DNA from: Vibrio sp. SCSIO 43135
Lineage (GTDB): Bacteria > Pseudomonadota > Gammaproteobacteria > Enterobacterales > Vibrionaceae
Direction: 5' to 3'
Assembly (NCBI RefSeq): GCF_023716665.1
Contig: NZ_CP071860.1
Span: forward strand, 1,178,001-1,242,000
DNA length: 64,000 nucleotides
Below, piece after piece: positions 45,461-53,568 of the stretch. Under the pieces are notes generated by a model, which was not told the DNA's origin, searched no databases, and saw nothing but the letters and a program-made list of their open reading frames with translations. How positions within the stretch are numbered: the first letter of the stretch is position 1; the number at the start of each line of letters is the position of its first letter. The translations under genes were made by a program, and so were the position numbers.

Positions 45461-45484
45461 AAAATCTATGTAACGGGACTTTAG

Positions 45485-46795
45485 TTAAAGCACCAAAATT
45501 GCCCTAAAGTCATTGACGTTAGTAAGCGTTGGGCCAGTAAAAATTAATGAGTTTGTCTGGCCAAAAAAATCATAGCTATTGTTGTCGGCTAAGTAGTCTT
45601 CCGCCTTCAAGTTTTTGCTTTGTGCATCTTGCCAGGTTTGCGGCGTAATCCACGCTCCAGCGTTGTCTTCGACGCCATCAATGCCATCCGTGTCGGCCGC
45701 CAGTGCGTAGATGTTTTCGACGCCTTTTAACTCATTGTATAGGCTAAGCAAGAACTCACAGTTACGCCCCCCTCGACCATTGCCTTTAACCGTTACCGTA
45801 GTTTCACCGCCAGAGATAATGACACATGGCTTTTCGAAGGGCTGCCCTTGTTGCGCGACTTGCTTAGCCAAGGCAGAGTGCACTTTCGCTACTTCACGAG
45901 CTTCACCTTCAATGCAATCACTCAGTACATAGGCGCGAACACCAAGCCCTTCTGATTCTGCAGCCGCCGCATCGAGCGACATTTGTGGTGTTGCGATTAA
46001 GTGATTGACGCAGCGAGACCAACATTCATCTTGTGGTTTCACCGTTTCCGACTCTTCGCTATTAAGCCAGTTAAATGCCGATGTAGGTATATCAATGTCG
46101 TAACGCTCTAGAATCGCTAAAGCATCAAAGCGTGTCGTGCTATCTGGTACCGTTGGTCCAGACGCAATCACACTAAAATCATCGCCCGGTACATCGGAGA
46201 TGGCAAGCGTAATTACTTGCGCTGGATACGCGAGTTTTGCTAATTGACCGCCTTTAATCGCAGAAAGATGCTTACGTACACAGTTCATTTCATCGATCGC
46301 AGCACCCGACTTCAACAGGGCTTTGTTAATCGCTTGCTTCTCAGCTAATGAAATTCCCGGTGCAGGTAGGCTCAGTAGCGCGGAACCCCCGCCAGAAATC
46401 AGACAAATAACCGTATCTTCTTCATTCAAGCTTTTTGCCAACTCAACCACGCGTTGGCCCACTTCTAGCCCCATGGCATCAGGAACTGGGTGCGCCGCTT
46501 CAATGACTTCAATTTGTTCACAGGGTGCTGTATGGCCGTAACGAGTCACTACTAACCCTTCCAGTTCGCCCATGGCTAAGTCTTGCTGTTTGCGGCGCTG
46601 CCATACCTGTTCTAGCTCCAGAGCCATGGAAGCCGCAGCTTTGCCTGCACCAATCACTACGGTTCTGCCACCATGATTGGCTGAGTTGTAAAACAGAGAT
46701 TCAGGAAGGTACTGCTCGATATGACCAGTAGGTAATGCTTGGTTGACTGCGCTTTGAAAAAGGGTGTGTAGAAACTGTTTAGCGTCGATGTCCAT
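45485..46795 (-). CDS. Glycerate 2-kinase (TtuD/MOFRL type)
   Basis: A 436-aa enzyme of the MOFRL family, which phosphorylates D-glycerate at O2 and was once annotated hydroxypyruvate reductase. Family motifs are VVIGAGKAAASMALELE near 46, GHTAPCEQIEVIEAAHPVPD near 88, LISGGGSALLSLPAPG near 131, and the MOFRL C-terminus GGRNCEFLLSLY and ALAADTDGIDGVEDNAGA near 340-385. It is unrelated in fold to the GarK-type kinase at 17.2 kb, so the window has two glycerate kinases. AAGGAG lies 8 nt before the ATG. It ends the gcl-hyi-glxR run. Confidence 0.9.
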   Translation of the reverse strand: MDIDAKQFLHTLFQSAVNQALPTGHIEQYLPESLFYNSANHGGRTVVIGAGKAAASMALELEQVWQRRKQQDLAMGELEGLVVTRYGHTAPCEQIEVIEAAHPVPDAMGLEVGQRVVELAKSLNEEDTVICLISGGGSALLSLPAPGISLAEKQAINKALLKSGAAIDEMNCVRKHLSAIKGGQLAKLAYPAQVITLAISDVPGDDFSVIASGPTVPDSTTRFDALAILERYDIDIPTSAFNWLNSEESETVKPQDECWSRCVNHLIATPQMSLDAAAAESEGLGVRAYVLSDCIEGEAREVAKVHSALAKQVAQQGQPFEKPCVIISGGETTVTVKGNGRGGRNCEFLLSLYNELKGVENIYALAADTDGIDGVEDNAGAWITPQTWQDAQSKNLKAEDYLADNNSYDFFGQTNSLIFTGPTLTNVNDFRAILVL

Positions 46796-46995
46796 CAGCC
46801 ACTCCTTAGTTGATAGATTCCGAATAGAGAAAGAAAAAATCCCGATGTGAAAACAAAAGCGCCTGCTAAGAATGAAGTGGAGGAAGGCCCGACTTCAACT
46901 TTTGTCTTTACAACGGGAACGCGCATAAAAGGAGACGAAACTACGCGATTTATGAGGAAAAAATGATACTTAAACCGCCCGGTGAGGCTGCTCAA
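46795..46995 (-). CDS. Doubtful small membrane ORF
   Basis: A 66-codon frame with a TTG start, or 43 codons from an internal ATG, in the 292-bp gap between glxR and the glycerate kinase gene. It would encode one hydrophobic segment (FLAGAFVFTSGFFLSLFGIY) and its stop overlaps the glycerate kinase start (TGATG). Neither start has a good ribosome site, and the end of the frame is the kinase gene's own Shine-Dalgarno. It may be chance. Confidence 0.2.
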   Translation of the reverse strand: MSSLTGRFKYHFFLINRVVSSPFMRVPVVKTKVEVGPSSTSFLAGAFVFTSGFFLSLFGIYQLRSG

Positions 46996-47087
46996 AACCT
47001 AGTTAAGCGGTTTAAGTACCGGCAAAGAAACGGAATAACTTCTCTGCCTTACCCTACCTTTGTAACACTTGCTTTGTGTAGGCGAAC

Positions 47088-47981
47088 CTACTTGCGAATA
47101 GAGTGACCAGAACGTTTCTCAATCGCTTTAATTAGCGCAGAGTGGTCCCAGTTCTCACCGCCCATTGCTGCACAATCTTCAAACAGTTCTTGTGCATTGG
47201 CTGTATTTGGTAATGCCACTTCTAGTTGCTCTGCACCAGTCAGTGCTAAGTTAAGATCTTTCTGGTGTAGTGCAATCTTAAAGCCTGGGTCGAACGTACC
47301 TTCAACCATGCGCTCACCGTGCACTTCAAGAATTTTAGAACTAGCAAAACCACCTAGTAGTGCTTGACGAACACGTGCTGGATCAGCACCTGCTTTAGAA
47401 GCAAATACTAGCGCTTCCGATACCGCTTCAATGTTCAGTGCAACGATAATTTGGTTAGCCACTTTACACGTTTGGCCTGCACCGCTTTCACCAACCAGTG
47501 TGATGTTTTTACCCATCACTTCGAATAGTGGACGAGCTTGGTCGAATGCGGCTTGGTCGCCACCTACCATAATGCTTAATGTCGCGTTAACTGCGCCCAC
47601 TTCACCGCCTGATACTGGTGCATCTAGGTATTGAGCGCCGCTTTCTTTCACACGTGCCGCAATCGCTTTTGTCGCGATAGGCGAGATTGAGCTCATATCG
47701 ATGATGAGTTTGCTTGCTGGGTTTGAACCTAGACCTTGCTCAACACCGTTTTCACCAAATAGTACGTCTTCAACTTGCGGTGTGTTCGGTACCATTAGAA
47801 TGGTCACATCTGCCAGTTCTGTCGCTTCTTTAGGTGAGTGAGTCACGATTGCGCCTGCAGCAACAAGATCTGCTGGTGGCGGGTTAAAGTGGTCTGTGAA
47901 TACTAGTTGGTGACCCGCTTTTTGTAGGTTCGCCGCCATAGGCTTACCCATGATACCTGTACCGATAAATGCAATTTTCAT
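47088..47981 (-). CDS. glxR: Tartronate semialdehyde reductase (2-hydroxy-3-oxopropionate reductase)
   Basis: A 297-aa NAD(P)-dependent beta-hydroxyacid dehydrogenase. The Rossmann start is MKIAFIGTGIMGKPMAANL. The substrate motif is DAPVSGGEVGA near 119-129, the catalytic Lys is in GQTCKVANQI near 170, and KDLNLALTGAE lies near 239. It reduces tartronate semialdehyde, the Gcl product, to D-glycerate. GGAG precedes the ATG. It lies 58 nt after hyi, and the glycerate kinase is downstream. Confidence 0.93.
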   Translation of the reverse strand: MKIAFIGTGIMGKPMAANLQKAGHQLVFTDHFNPPPADLVAAGAIVTHSPKEATELADVTILMVPNTPQVEDVLFGENGVEQGLGSNPASKLIIDMSSISPIATKAIAARVKESGAQYLDAPVSGGEVGAVNATLSIMVGGDQAAFDQARPLFEVMGKNITLVGESGAGQTCKVANQIIVALNIEAVSEALVFASKAGADPARVRQALLGGFASSKILEVHGERMVEGTFDPGFKIALHQKDLNLALTGAEQLEVALPNTANAQELFEDCAAMGGENWDHSALIKAIEKRSGHSIRK

Positions 47982-48038
47982 TTTAAGTTCTCCATAACAT
48001 GATGTTTAGCTGTATTGATGCAGCTAATGCCACCGCAA

Positions 48039-48815
48039 TTAGCGGTACTGAGTAAGCCAGCCAAGGCCTTCTGACGTTGTTGTCTTTGGTTTGTACTCAC
48101 ACCCCACCCAACCTTGGTAACCAAGATCGTCTAGGTGCTTAAGCACAAACGGGTAGTTAATTTCACCGGTACCCGGCTCGTGGCGTCCTGGGTTATCCGC
48201 TAACTGAACGTGTGCGATTTGACCAATGTTTGCGCTCATAGTTGGGGCTAAATCGCCTTCCATGATCTGCATGTGGTAGATATCGTACTGAACAGAAATG
48301 TTGTCGCTGCCTACTTCCTTGATAACCGCTTTCGCTTGCTCGGTTGTGTTAAGGAAGAAGCCTGGAATATCGCGTGTGTTGATTGCTTCAATCACAAGTG
48401 CAATGCCTTCCGCTTTTAGGGCTTGAGCCGCAAAGCGCAGGTTAATCACAAACGCGTTGTGCGCATCTTGTTCTGTCACACCATCTGGCACGATACCCGC
48501 CAAACAGTTCACTTGAGAGCAACCTAGCGCTTTTGCGTATTCAATCGCTTTAGGCACGCCTGCTTGAAACTCTTCAATACGGTTTGGGTCGACAGCGATT
48601 CCGCGATCACCAGCATCCCAATCACCAGCTGGTAGGTTAAACAACACTTGCTCTAAGTTGTTTTGTTCCAGCTTTTGTTTAATCTCTTGTGCGCTAAACG
48701 CGTATGGGAAAAGGTACTCTACCCCTTGGAACCCAGCATCAGCGGCAGCATCAAAGCGGTCTAAGAAGTCCACTTCGGTAAATAACATCGACAAATTTGC
48801 AGCAAATTTCGGCAT
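48039..48815 (-). CDS. hyi: Hydroxypyruvate isomerase
   Basis: A 258-aa TIM-barrel enzyme, the same length as E. coli Hyi. The start at 48815 (MPKFAANLSMLFTEVDF) has AAAGGA 7 nt upstream; an earlier in-frame start reaches into gcl and is unlikely. Conserved stretches are DRFDAAADAGFQGVEYLFPY near 18, LVIEAINTRDIPGFFLN near 147, and VQYDIYHMQIMEGDL near 180. It interconverts hydroxypyruvate and tartronate semialdehyde. It lies 151 nt after gcl, in the same order as the E. coli gcl-hyi-glxR operon. Confidence 0.94.
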   Translation of the reverse strand: MPKFAANLSMLFTEVDFLDRFDAAADAGFQGVEYLFPYAFSAQEIKQKLEQNNLEQVLFNLPAGDWDAGDRGIAVDPNRIEEFQAGVPKAIEYAKALGCSQVNCLAGIVPDGVTEQDAHNAFVINLRFAAQALKAEGIALVIEAINTRDIPGFFLNTTEQAKAVIKEVGSDNISVQYDIYHMQIMEGDLAPTMSANIGQIAHVQLADNPGRHEPGTGEINYPFVLKHLDDLGYQGWVGCEYKPKTTTSEGLGWLTQYR

Positions 48816-48966
48816 GTTTTTGTCCTTTCTTTTGAGGCTCTTTAATAGAGTCTTGTTGGTTCTTTTTGGCTGTTCTTCATGTTGCTTAGTAGAGTCAGCC
48901 TGTTCCGTGCAGTGAATTGCTGAGAATTGGTGGCTCACGCTGGGTGAGCCACGAAATCCAGCAACA

Positions 48967-50741
48967 CTAGGATTGGTTCGACAAGGCTGTCGGTGCATCA
49001 TCGCCACTCTCGGCAAGCGGCTCGAATTCGTTGATCGCATTAATCTCCACACCCATTGCTATGTTGGTTACTCGCTCTAGGATCACCTCTACAACAACTG
49101 GAACCTTGTGCTTGTTCATTAGCTCACGCGCTTGGGCGAAAGCTTCTTGCATCTGCTCTGGGTCGGTTACACGAATCGCTTTACAACCAAGGCCTTCAAC
49201 AACTGTTACGTGGTCAACACCGTAGCCATTTAGCTCTGGCGCGTTTTGGTTTTCAAACGCAAGTTGTACACAGTAATCAATATCGAACTGGCGCTGCGCT
49301 TGACGGATTAGGCCTAGGTAAAGAGTTGTTCACCAATACGTGGATGTATGGCAGGTTAAACTGCGCACCTACCGCCAATTCTTCGATCATGAATTGGAAG
49401 TCGTAGTCACCCGAGATTGCAAACGTCACGGCTTGGATCAGCAGCTTTCACACCTAGAGCAGCTGGCGTTGTCCAACCTAATGGGCCCGCCTGACCACAG
49501 TTAATCCAGTGACGTGGCTTGTACACATGTAGGAACTGAGCCGCAGCAATTTGCGATAGACCAATCGTACTTACGTAACACGTCTCTCGGCCAAAGGCTT
49601 TGTTCATTTCTTCATAAACACGCATTGGCTTAATTGGTGCTTCCGTGAAGTGCGTCTTACGTAGCATGGTTGCCTTGCGTTGCTGACACTCACCTACCCA
49701 CTCGCTGCGATTAGGAAGCTTGCCTGCATCGCGCCACTCACGCGCAACTTCAACCATAAGTTCAAGGGCCGCTTTAGCATCCGACACTATGCCTAAATCT
49801 GGACAGAACACTCGACCAATCTGTGTTGGCTCGATGTCTACATGAACAAACTTGCGGCCCTTGGTATATACATCTAGCGAACCTGTGTGGCGGTTTGCAA
49901 ATCGGTTACCAACACCGAATACGAAATCCGAATTCAATAGGGTTTCGTTACCGTAACGGTGTGCAGTTTGCAGACCAACCATACCTGCCATTAGCTCGTG
50001 GTCGTCTGGGATAGAACCCCAGCCCATAAGCGTTGGAATAACAGGTACTCCGGTAATTTCAGCAAATTGCTGCAGTAACTCTGGCGCACCTGCGTTGATG
50101 ACACCACCACCAGCAACGATGACTGGGTTTGCAGACTCACACATCATTTGCATTGCTTTTTCTACTTGCTCACGGCTCGCCGTTGGCTTGTATGGTTCAA
50201 GCGGTTGATACGTATCGATGTCGAATTCGATTTCAGTTAACTGAACATCCAATGGCAAATCAATTAGCACAGGACCAGGGCGACCAGAACGCATTAGGTG
50301 GAATGCTTTTTGGAAAGCACGTGGCACCTGAGCTGGCTCTAGTACAGTGGTTGCCCACTTAGTCACTGGTTTTGCAATAGACTCAATATCTACGGCTTGG
50401 AAATCTTCTTTATGTAGTCGAGCACGCGGCGCCTGACCTGTGATACAAAGGATTGGAATCGAGTCCGCCGACGCAGAGTAAAGACCAGTAATCATATCTG
50501 TACCCGCTGGGCCCGAAGTACCTATACATACGCCGATGTTTCCATCATTAGTACGTGTATAGCCTTCCGCCATATGCGATGCACCTTCTACGTGACGCGC
50601 AAGGACGTGGTCGATGCCACCCAGTTTTTTCATTGCTGCGTACATAGGGTTAATTGCTGCACCTGGAACACCAAAAGCGATATCTACTCCTTCACGCTTT
50701 AGTACTTCAACCGCTGCTTCGATTGCTTTCATTCTTGCCAT
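48967..50741 (-). pseudogene. gcl: Glyoxylate carboligase with two single-base frameshifts
   Basis: The gene would encode a 590-aa ThDP enzyme that joins two glyoxylates to tartronate semialdehyde and CO2. The start MARMKAIEAAVEVLKREGVD at 50741 has GGAGG upstream. The frame breaks at 49421-49423 (AAA where AA restores VAISGDYDFQF) and again at 49320-49322 (AAA where AA restores VNNSYLGLIRQAQR). Both are one-base insertions; total length equals 591 codons plus 2. All three segments stay well conserved (GVPGAAINPMYAAM, CIGTSGPAGTDMITG, GQAGPLGWTTPAALG, EVILERVTNIAMGVEI), so either recent mutations or base-calling errors explain this. Confidence 0.85.
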
Positions 50742-50758
50742 TCGAACCTCCAGTTTCG

Positions 50759-50770
50759 ATTGTATACAAT
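50759..50770. promoter_or_regulatory. ATTGTATACAAT operator at the gcl promoter
   Basis: A perfect 12-bp palindrome, identical to the one upstream of puuE (26889-26900), only 18 nt upstream of the gcl ATG. A bound protein would probably cover the transcription start or the leader. Confidence 0.7.
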
Positions 50771-51011
50771 TCAAACTTGTTTTGTGTACTATGAAAGCAT
50801 ATCGGCAATTACGCAACCCCAAAATCAACATTTTTACAACATAGAGCATTAACCCTAAGTGCTTACTAACCCCATAAAACCTAGCCACATTGGCTTTACA
50901 TAAAATATCTTTACGTAAAAATAATTTTGAAATTTTACGAATGAAAAATAAATGTTAAATACCCTTTGATTGTTTACACAATTTCCAATATAAGTATTCC
51001 TGTAACTTATT

Positions 51012-51025
51012 TTTTGTATACAAAA
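51012..51025. promoter_or_regulatory. TTTTGTATACAAAA operator at the malate synthase promoter
   Basis: A 14-bp palindrome with the shared TTGTATACAA core, 31 nt upstream of the malate synthase ATG. Confidence 0.65.
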
Positions 51026-51055
51026 TCGAAAGGTATTGTTTAAAGGAGACGAGCA

Positions 51056-52702
51056 ATGATTTTGAACGATGTTACGGACAGAGAAGCAGACGCTGGCCAA
51101 AATGCCTGTATGCAGGTACTCGGTGACACTGCGAATGCCGAGTACGATCAAATCCTTTCCAAAGAGGCATTAGCCTTCTTAGAAACCCTAGTAAATAAGT
51201 TTGGTGCACGCCGTGATGCGTTGCTTCAAACGCGCGATGAAAAGCAAGCTCAATTTGATGCGGGAGCCCTACCGGATTTCCGCGCGGATACAAAAGCGAT
51301 CCGTGATGATAAGTCATGGAAAGTCGCAACGCCGCCAAAAGAGCTGCTTGACCGTCGTGTTGAAATCACAGGTCCAGTCGACCGTAAAATGGTGATTAAC
51401 GCTCTTAACTCTGGCGCAAAAGTATTCATGTGCTGTTTTGAAGATGCGTCGTCACCAACGTGGGAAAATATGGTGGAGGGCCAGATTAACCTACGTGACG
51501 CAAACCTTGGAACCATCAGCTACTACGATGATAAAAAAGATAAGCACTACAAGCTGAATTCCGATCCTGCACTTTTGATTGCTCGACCACGAGGCCTGCA
51601 CCTGCCAGAGCAATCTATCCAATTCAATGGCCAACCTATTGCAGGTTGTCTGATGGACTTCGCACTGTATTTCTTCCACAACTACCAAGCCCGCGCTAAG
51701 CAAGGATTAGGTGTGTACTACTACATCCCTAAACTAGAAAGCATGGAAGAAGCACAATGGTGGGACGATATCTTTAGTTTCACTGAAGATCATTTTGGCG
51801 TAGAGCGCGGCACAATCCGTGCGACAGTGCTGATTGAAACCCTGCCAGCTGTATTCCAGATGGAAGAAATGTTGTATGCAATGCGTGACCACATCGTTGC
51901 AATGAACTGTGGACGCTGGGACTACATCTTTAGCTACATTAAAACACTCAAAAATCACAAAGATCGCATTCTGCCAGATCGCCATGGCATCGGCATGGAT
52001 AAAGAGTTCCTTAACGCTTACAGCCAACTATTAGTGCGCACTTGCCATGAGCGCGGCGCGTTAGCGATGGGTGGTATGTCGGCATTCATTCCTGCCAAAG
52101 ACCCAGCAGAGATGGAGCGCGTGACAGCGAAAGTAATTGAAGATAAAGAACGTGAGTCACGCAATGGTCACGACGGTACTTGGGTAGCGCACCCGGCACT
52201 GGTTGATCTGGCGATGTCTATCTTCGACAAGAACCTTGGCGGTAAGCCAAACCAAATGGACTTTGAAAGCCCGACTCACACCATCGACGCTTCTTTGCTA
52301 CTAAAACCATGTAGCGGAACACGAGATGAAGCGGGTGTGCGTAAAAATATTCGTATTGCTCTGTACTACATCGAAGCTTGGATTCGTGGTTATGGCTGTG
52401 TGCCAATCTACGGCCTAATGGAAGACGCGGCGACAGCGGAAATCTCACGAGCCAACATTTGGCAGTGGATTCACCATGGCGTATCGCTCGATGATGGTCA
52501 GAACTTTACCGCAGAACTATTTCATAAATGGCTCTATCAAGAGCTAGACACTATCCAACAGGAAGTTGGCGATACTCGTTATGCCGCAGGTCGCTTTAAA
52601 GAAACTGCTGACCTTTTTTATGAGCTATCTACGGCAGACACCTTTGCCAACTTCCTGACCTTACCAAGCTATGAGTTGCTAAAGGGAGCAGCCAAAGCAT
52701 AG
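51056..52702 (+). CDS. aceB: Malate synthase A
   Basis: A 548-aa enzyme of the short malate synthase A class. Active-site motifs are GPVDRKMVINALNSGAKVFM near 106, CFEDASSPTWENM near 126, RPRGLHLPE near 178, ATVLIETLPAVFQMEEML near 259, and MNCGRWDYIFSYIKTL near 284. It condenses glyoxylate with acetyl-CoA to malate. AAGGAG is 8 nt before the ATG. It carries a short N-terminal leader not typical of all AceB. Unlike core aceBA, isocitrate lyase is not adjacent; here it is paired with gcl and purine-derived glyoxylate. Confidence 0.93.
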   Translation: MILNDVTDREADAGQNACMQVLGDTANAEYDQILSKEALAFLETLVNKFGARRDALLQTRDEKQAQFDAGALPDFRADTKAIRDDKSWKVATPPKELLDRRVEITGPVDRKMVINALNSGAKVFMCCFEDASSPTWENMVEGQINLRDANLGTISYYDDKKDKHYKLNSDPALLIARPRGLHLPEQSIQFNGQPIAGCLMDFALYFFHNYQARAKQGLGVYYYIPKLESMEEAQWWDDIFSFTEDHFGVERGTIRATVLIETLPAVFQMEEMLYAMRDHIVAMNCGRWDYIFSYIKTLKNHKDRILPDRHGIGMDKEFLNAYSQLLVRTCHERGALAMGGMSAFIPAKDPAEMERVTAKVIEDKERESRNGHDGTWVAHPALVDLAMSIFDKNLGGKPNQMDFESPTHTIDASLLLKPCSGTRDEAGVRKNIRIALYYIEAWIRGYGCVPIYGLMEDAATAEISRANIWQWIHHGVSLDDGQNFTAELFHKWLYQELDTIQQEVGDTRYAAGRFKETADLFYELSTADTFANFLTLPSYELLKGAAKA

Positions 52703-52727
52703 GTCAACTCAAAGATTAGGAGATAAC

Positions 52728-53165
52728 ATGGGAAGTTTGACACTACAACAGGCGTTAACCATCATCGATGGTACTTTTCAGGCGGGACAGAAAACCAACA
52801 GTGCTCCACTCACAGTGGCCGTGCTCGACAGTGGAGGGAAACTCATCTCTCTACAGAGACAAGATGGCTCCAGCATGATGCGACCAGACATCGCGGTCGC
52901 AAAAGCTTGGGGTGCATTGGCACTAGGGTGTTCATCACGCAAACTCGCACAGGATGCAGACAATCGACCTGCGTTTATCTCCGCAGTGAACGTACTCGCT
53001 CACGGTAATATGGTTCCAGTTCCAGGAGGGCTACTGATACGAGATTCGGAAAACACAGTGCTAGGTGCCGTTGGCGTCAGCGGTGATGTCTCGGATGTCG
53101 ACGAAAGCTGCGCTCTTAATGGCATTGGCCATGCCCAATTGTTCAGCGATGAAATGGTCGCCTAA
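52728..53165 (+). CDS. GlcG/HbpS-family heme-binding-like protein
   Basis: A 145-aa protein of the DUF336 (GlcG/HbpS) family: LTLQQALTIIDGTFQAGQKT at the start, VAVLDSGGKLISLQRQDGSS near 29, and GGLLIRDSENTVLGAVGVSGD near 103. In E. coli, glcG lies in the glycolate operon with malate synthase glcB; the role is unclear, although HbpS relatives bind heme. AGGAG is 6 nt before the ATG. It lies 25 nt after aceB, with the terminator at 53201-53223 behind it. Confidence 0.88.
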   Translation: MGSLTLQQALTIIDGTFQAGQKTNSAPLTVAVLDSGGKLISLQRQDGSSMMRPDIAVAKAWGALALGCSSRKLAQDADNRPAFISAVNVLAHGNMVPVPGGLLIRDSENTVLGAVGVSGDVSDVDESCALNGIGHAQLFSDEMVA

Positions 53166-53568
53166 CCGCTCACCATTAAATATGTTCACATACTCTTTCT
53201 AAGCCCTCATTCGAGGGCTTTTTCGTTCCTGCAAGTTAAGCAACATCGGCATTAGTATTTGTGAGCAGCCTCTCGAGCCGATTATTGATAGTCTTATGCC
53301 AAGTTTGTAGCACATAAAAATATCAAGTATTCATAAGGTTATGATTTTGAAATCAATAAATATCGACATAAAAATCAGTAACAAATCGAACTGATTTTTA
53401 CTGTCATTCTCAGTTGCCATTCAGTAAAAATTAATTTCACATCTCATTTGCGAGACGAATAAAACCCACCCATGGTATTCAAGCTATAACGAGAGGTTGG
53501 CACGCTAAATCGCCCCATTCTCCCCAGTTAGCAAAGGAAATTACAAATAACACCATTGGGATAGAACA
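53166..53568. other. 403-bp intergenic region before the vibriolysin gene
   Basis: It contains the aceB-glcG terminator, then AT-rich DNA that must hold the protease promoter. I could not identify a convincing operator or CRP site there. Confidence 0.5.
53201..53223 (+). terminator. Rho-independent terminator of aceB-glcG
   Basis: AAGCCCTC pairs with GAGGGCTT around ATTC, followed by TTT, 35 nt past the glcG-like stop. Confidence 0.85.

Larger units (their letters stand above)
50742..51055. other. 314-bp divergent promoter region gcl/malate synthase
   Basis: AT-rich region with two TTGTATACAA palindromes, one beside each start. No ORF, hairpin or terminator is visible between them. Confidence 0.7.
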
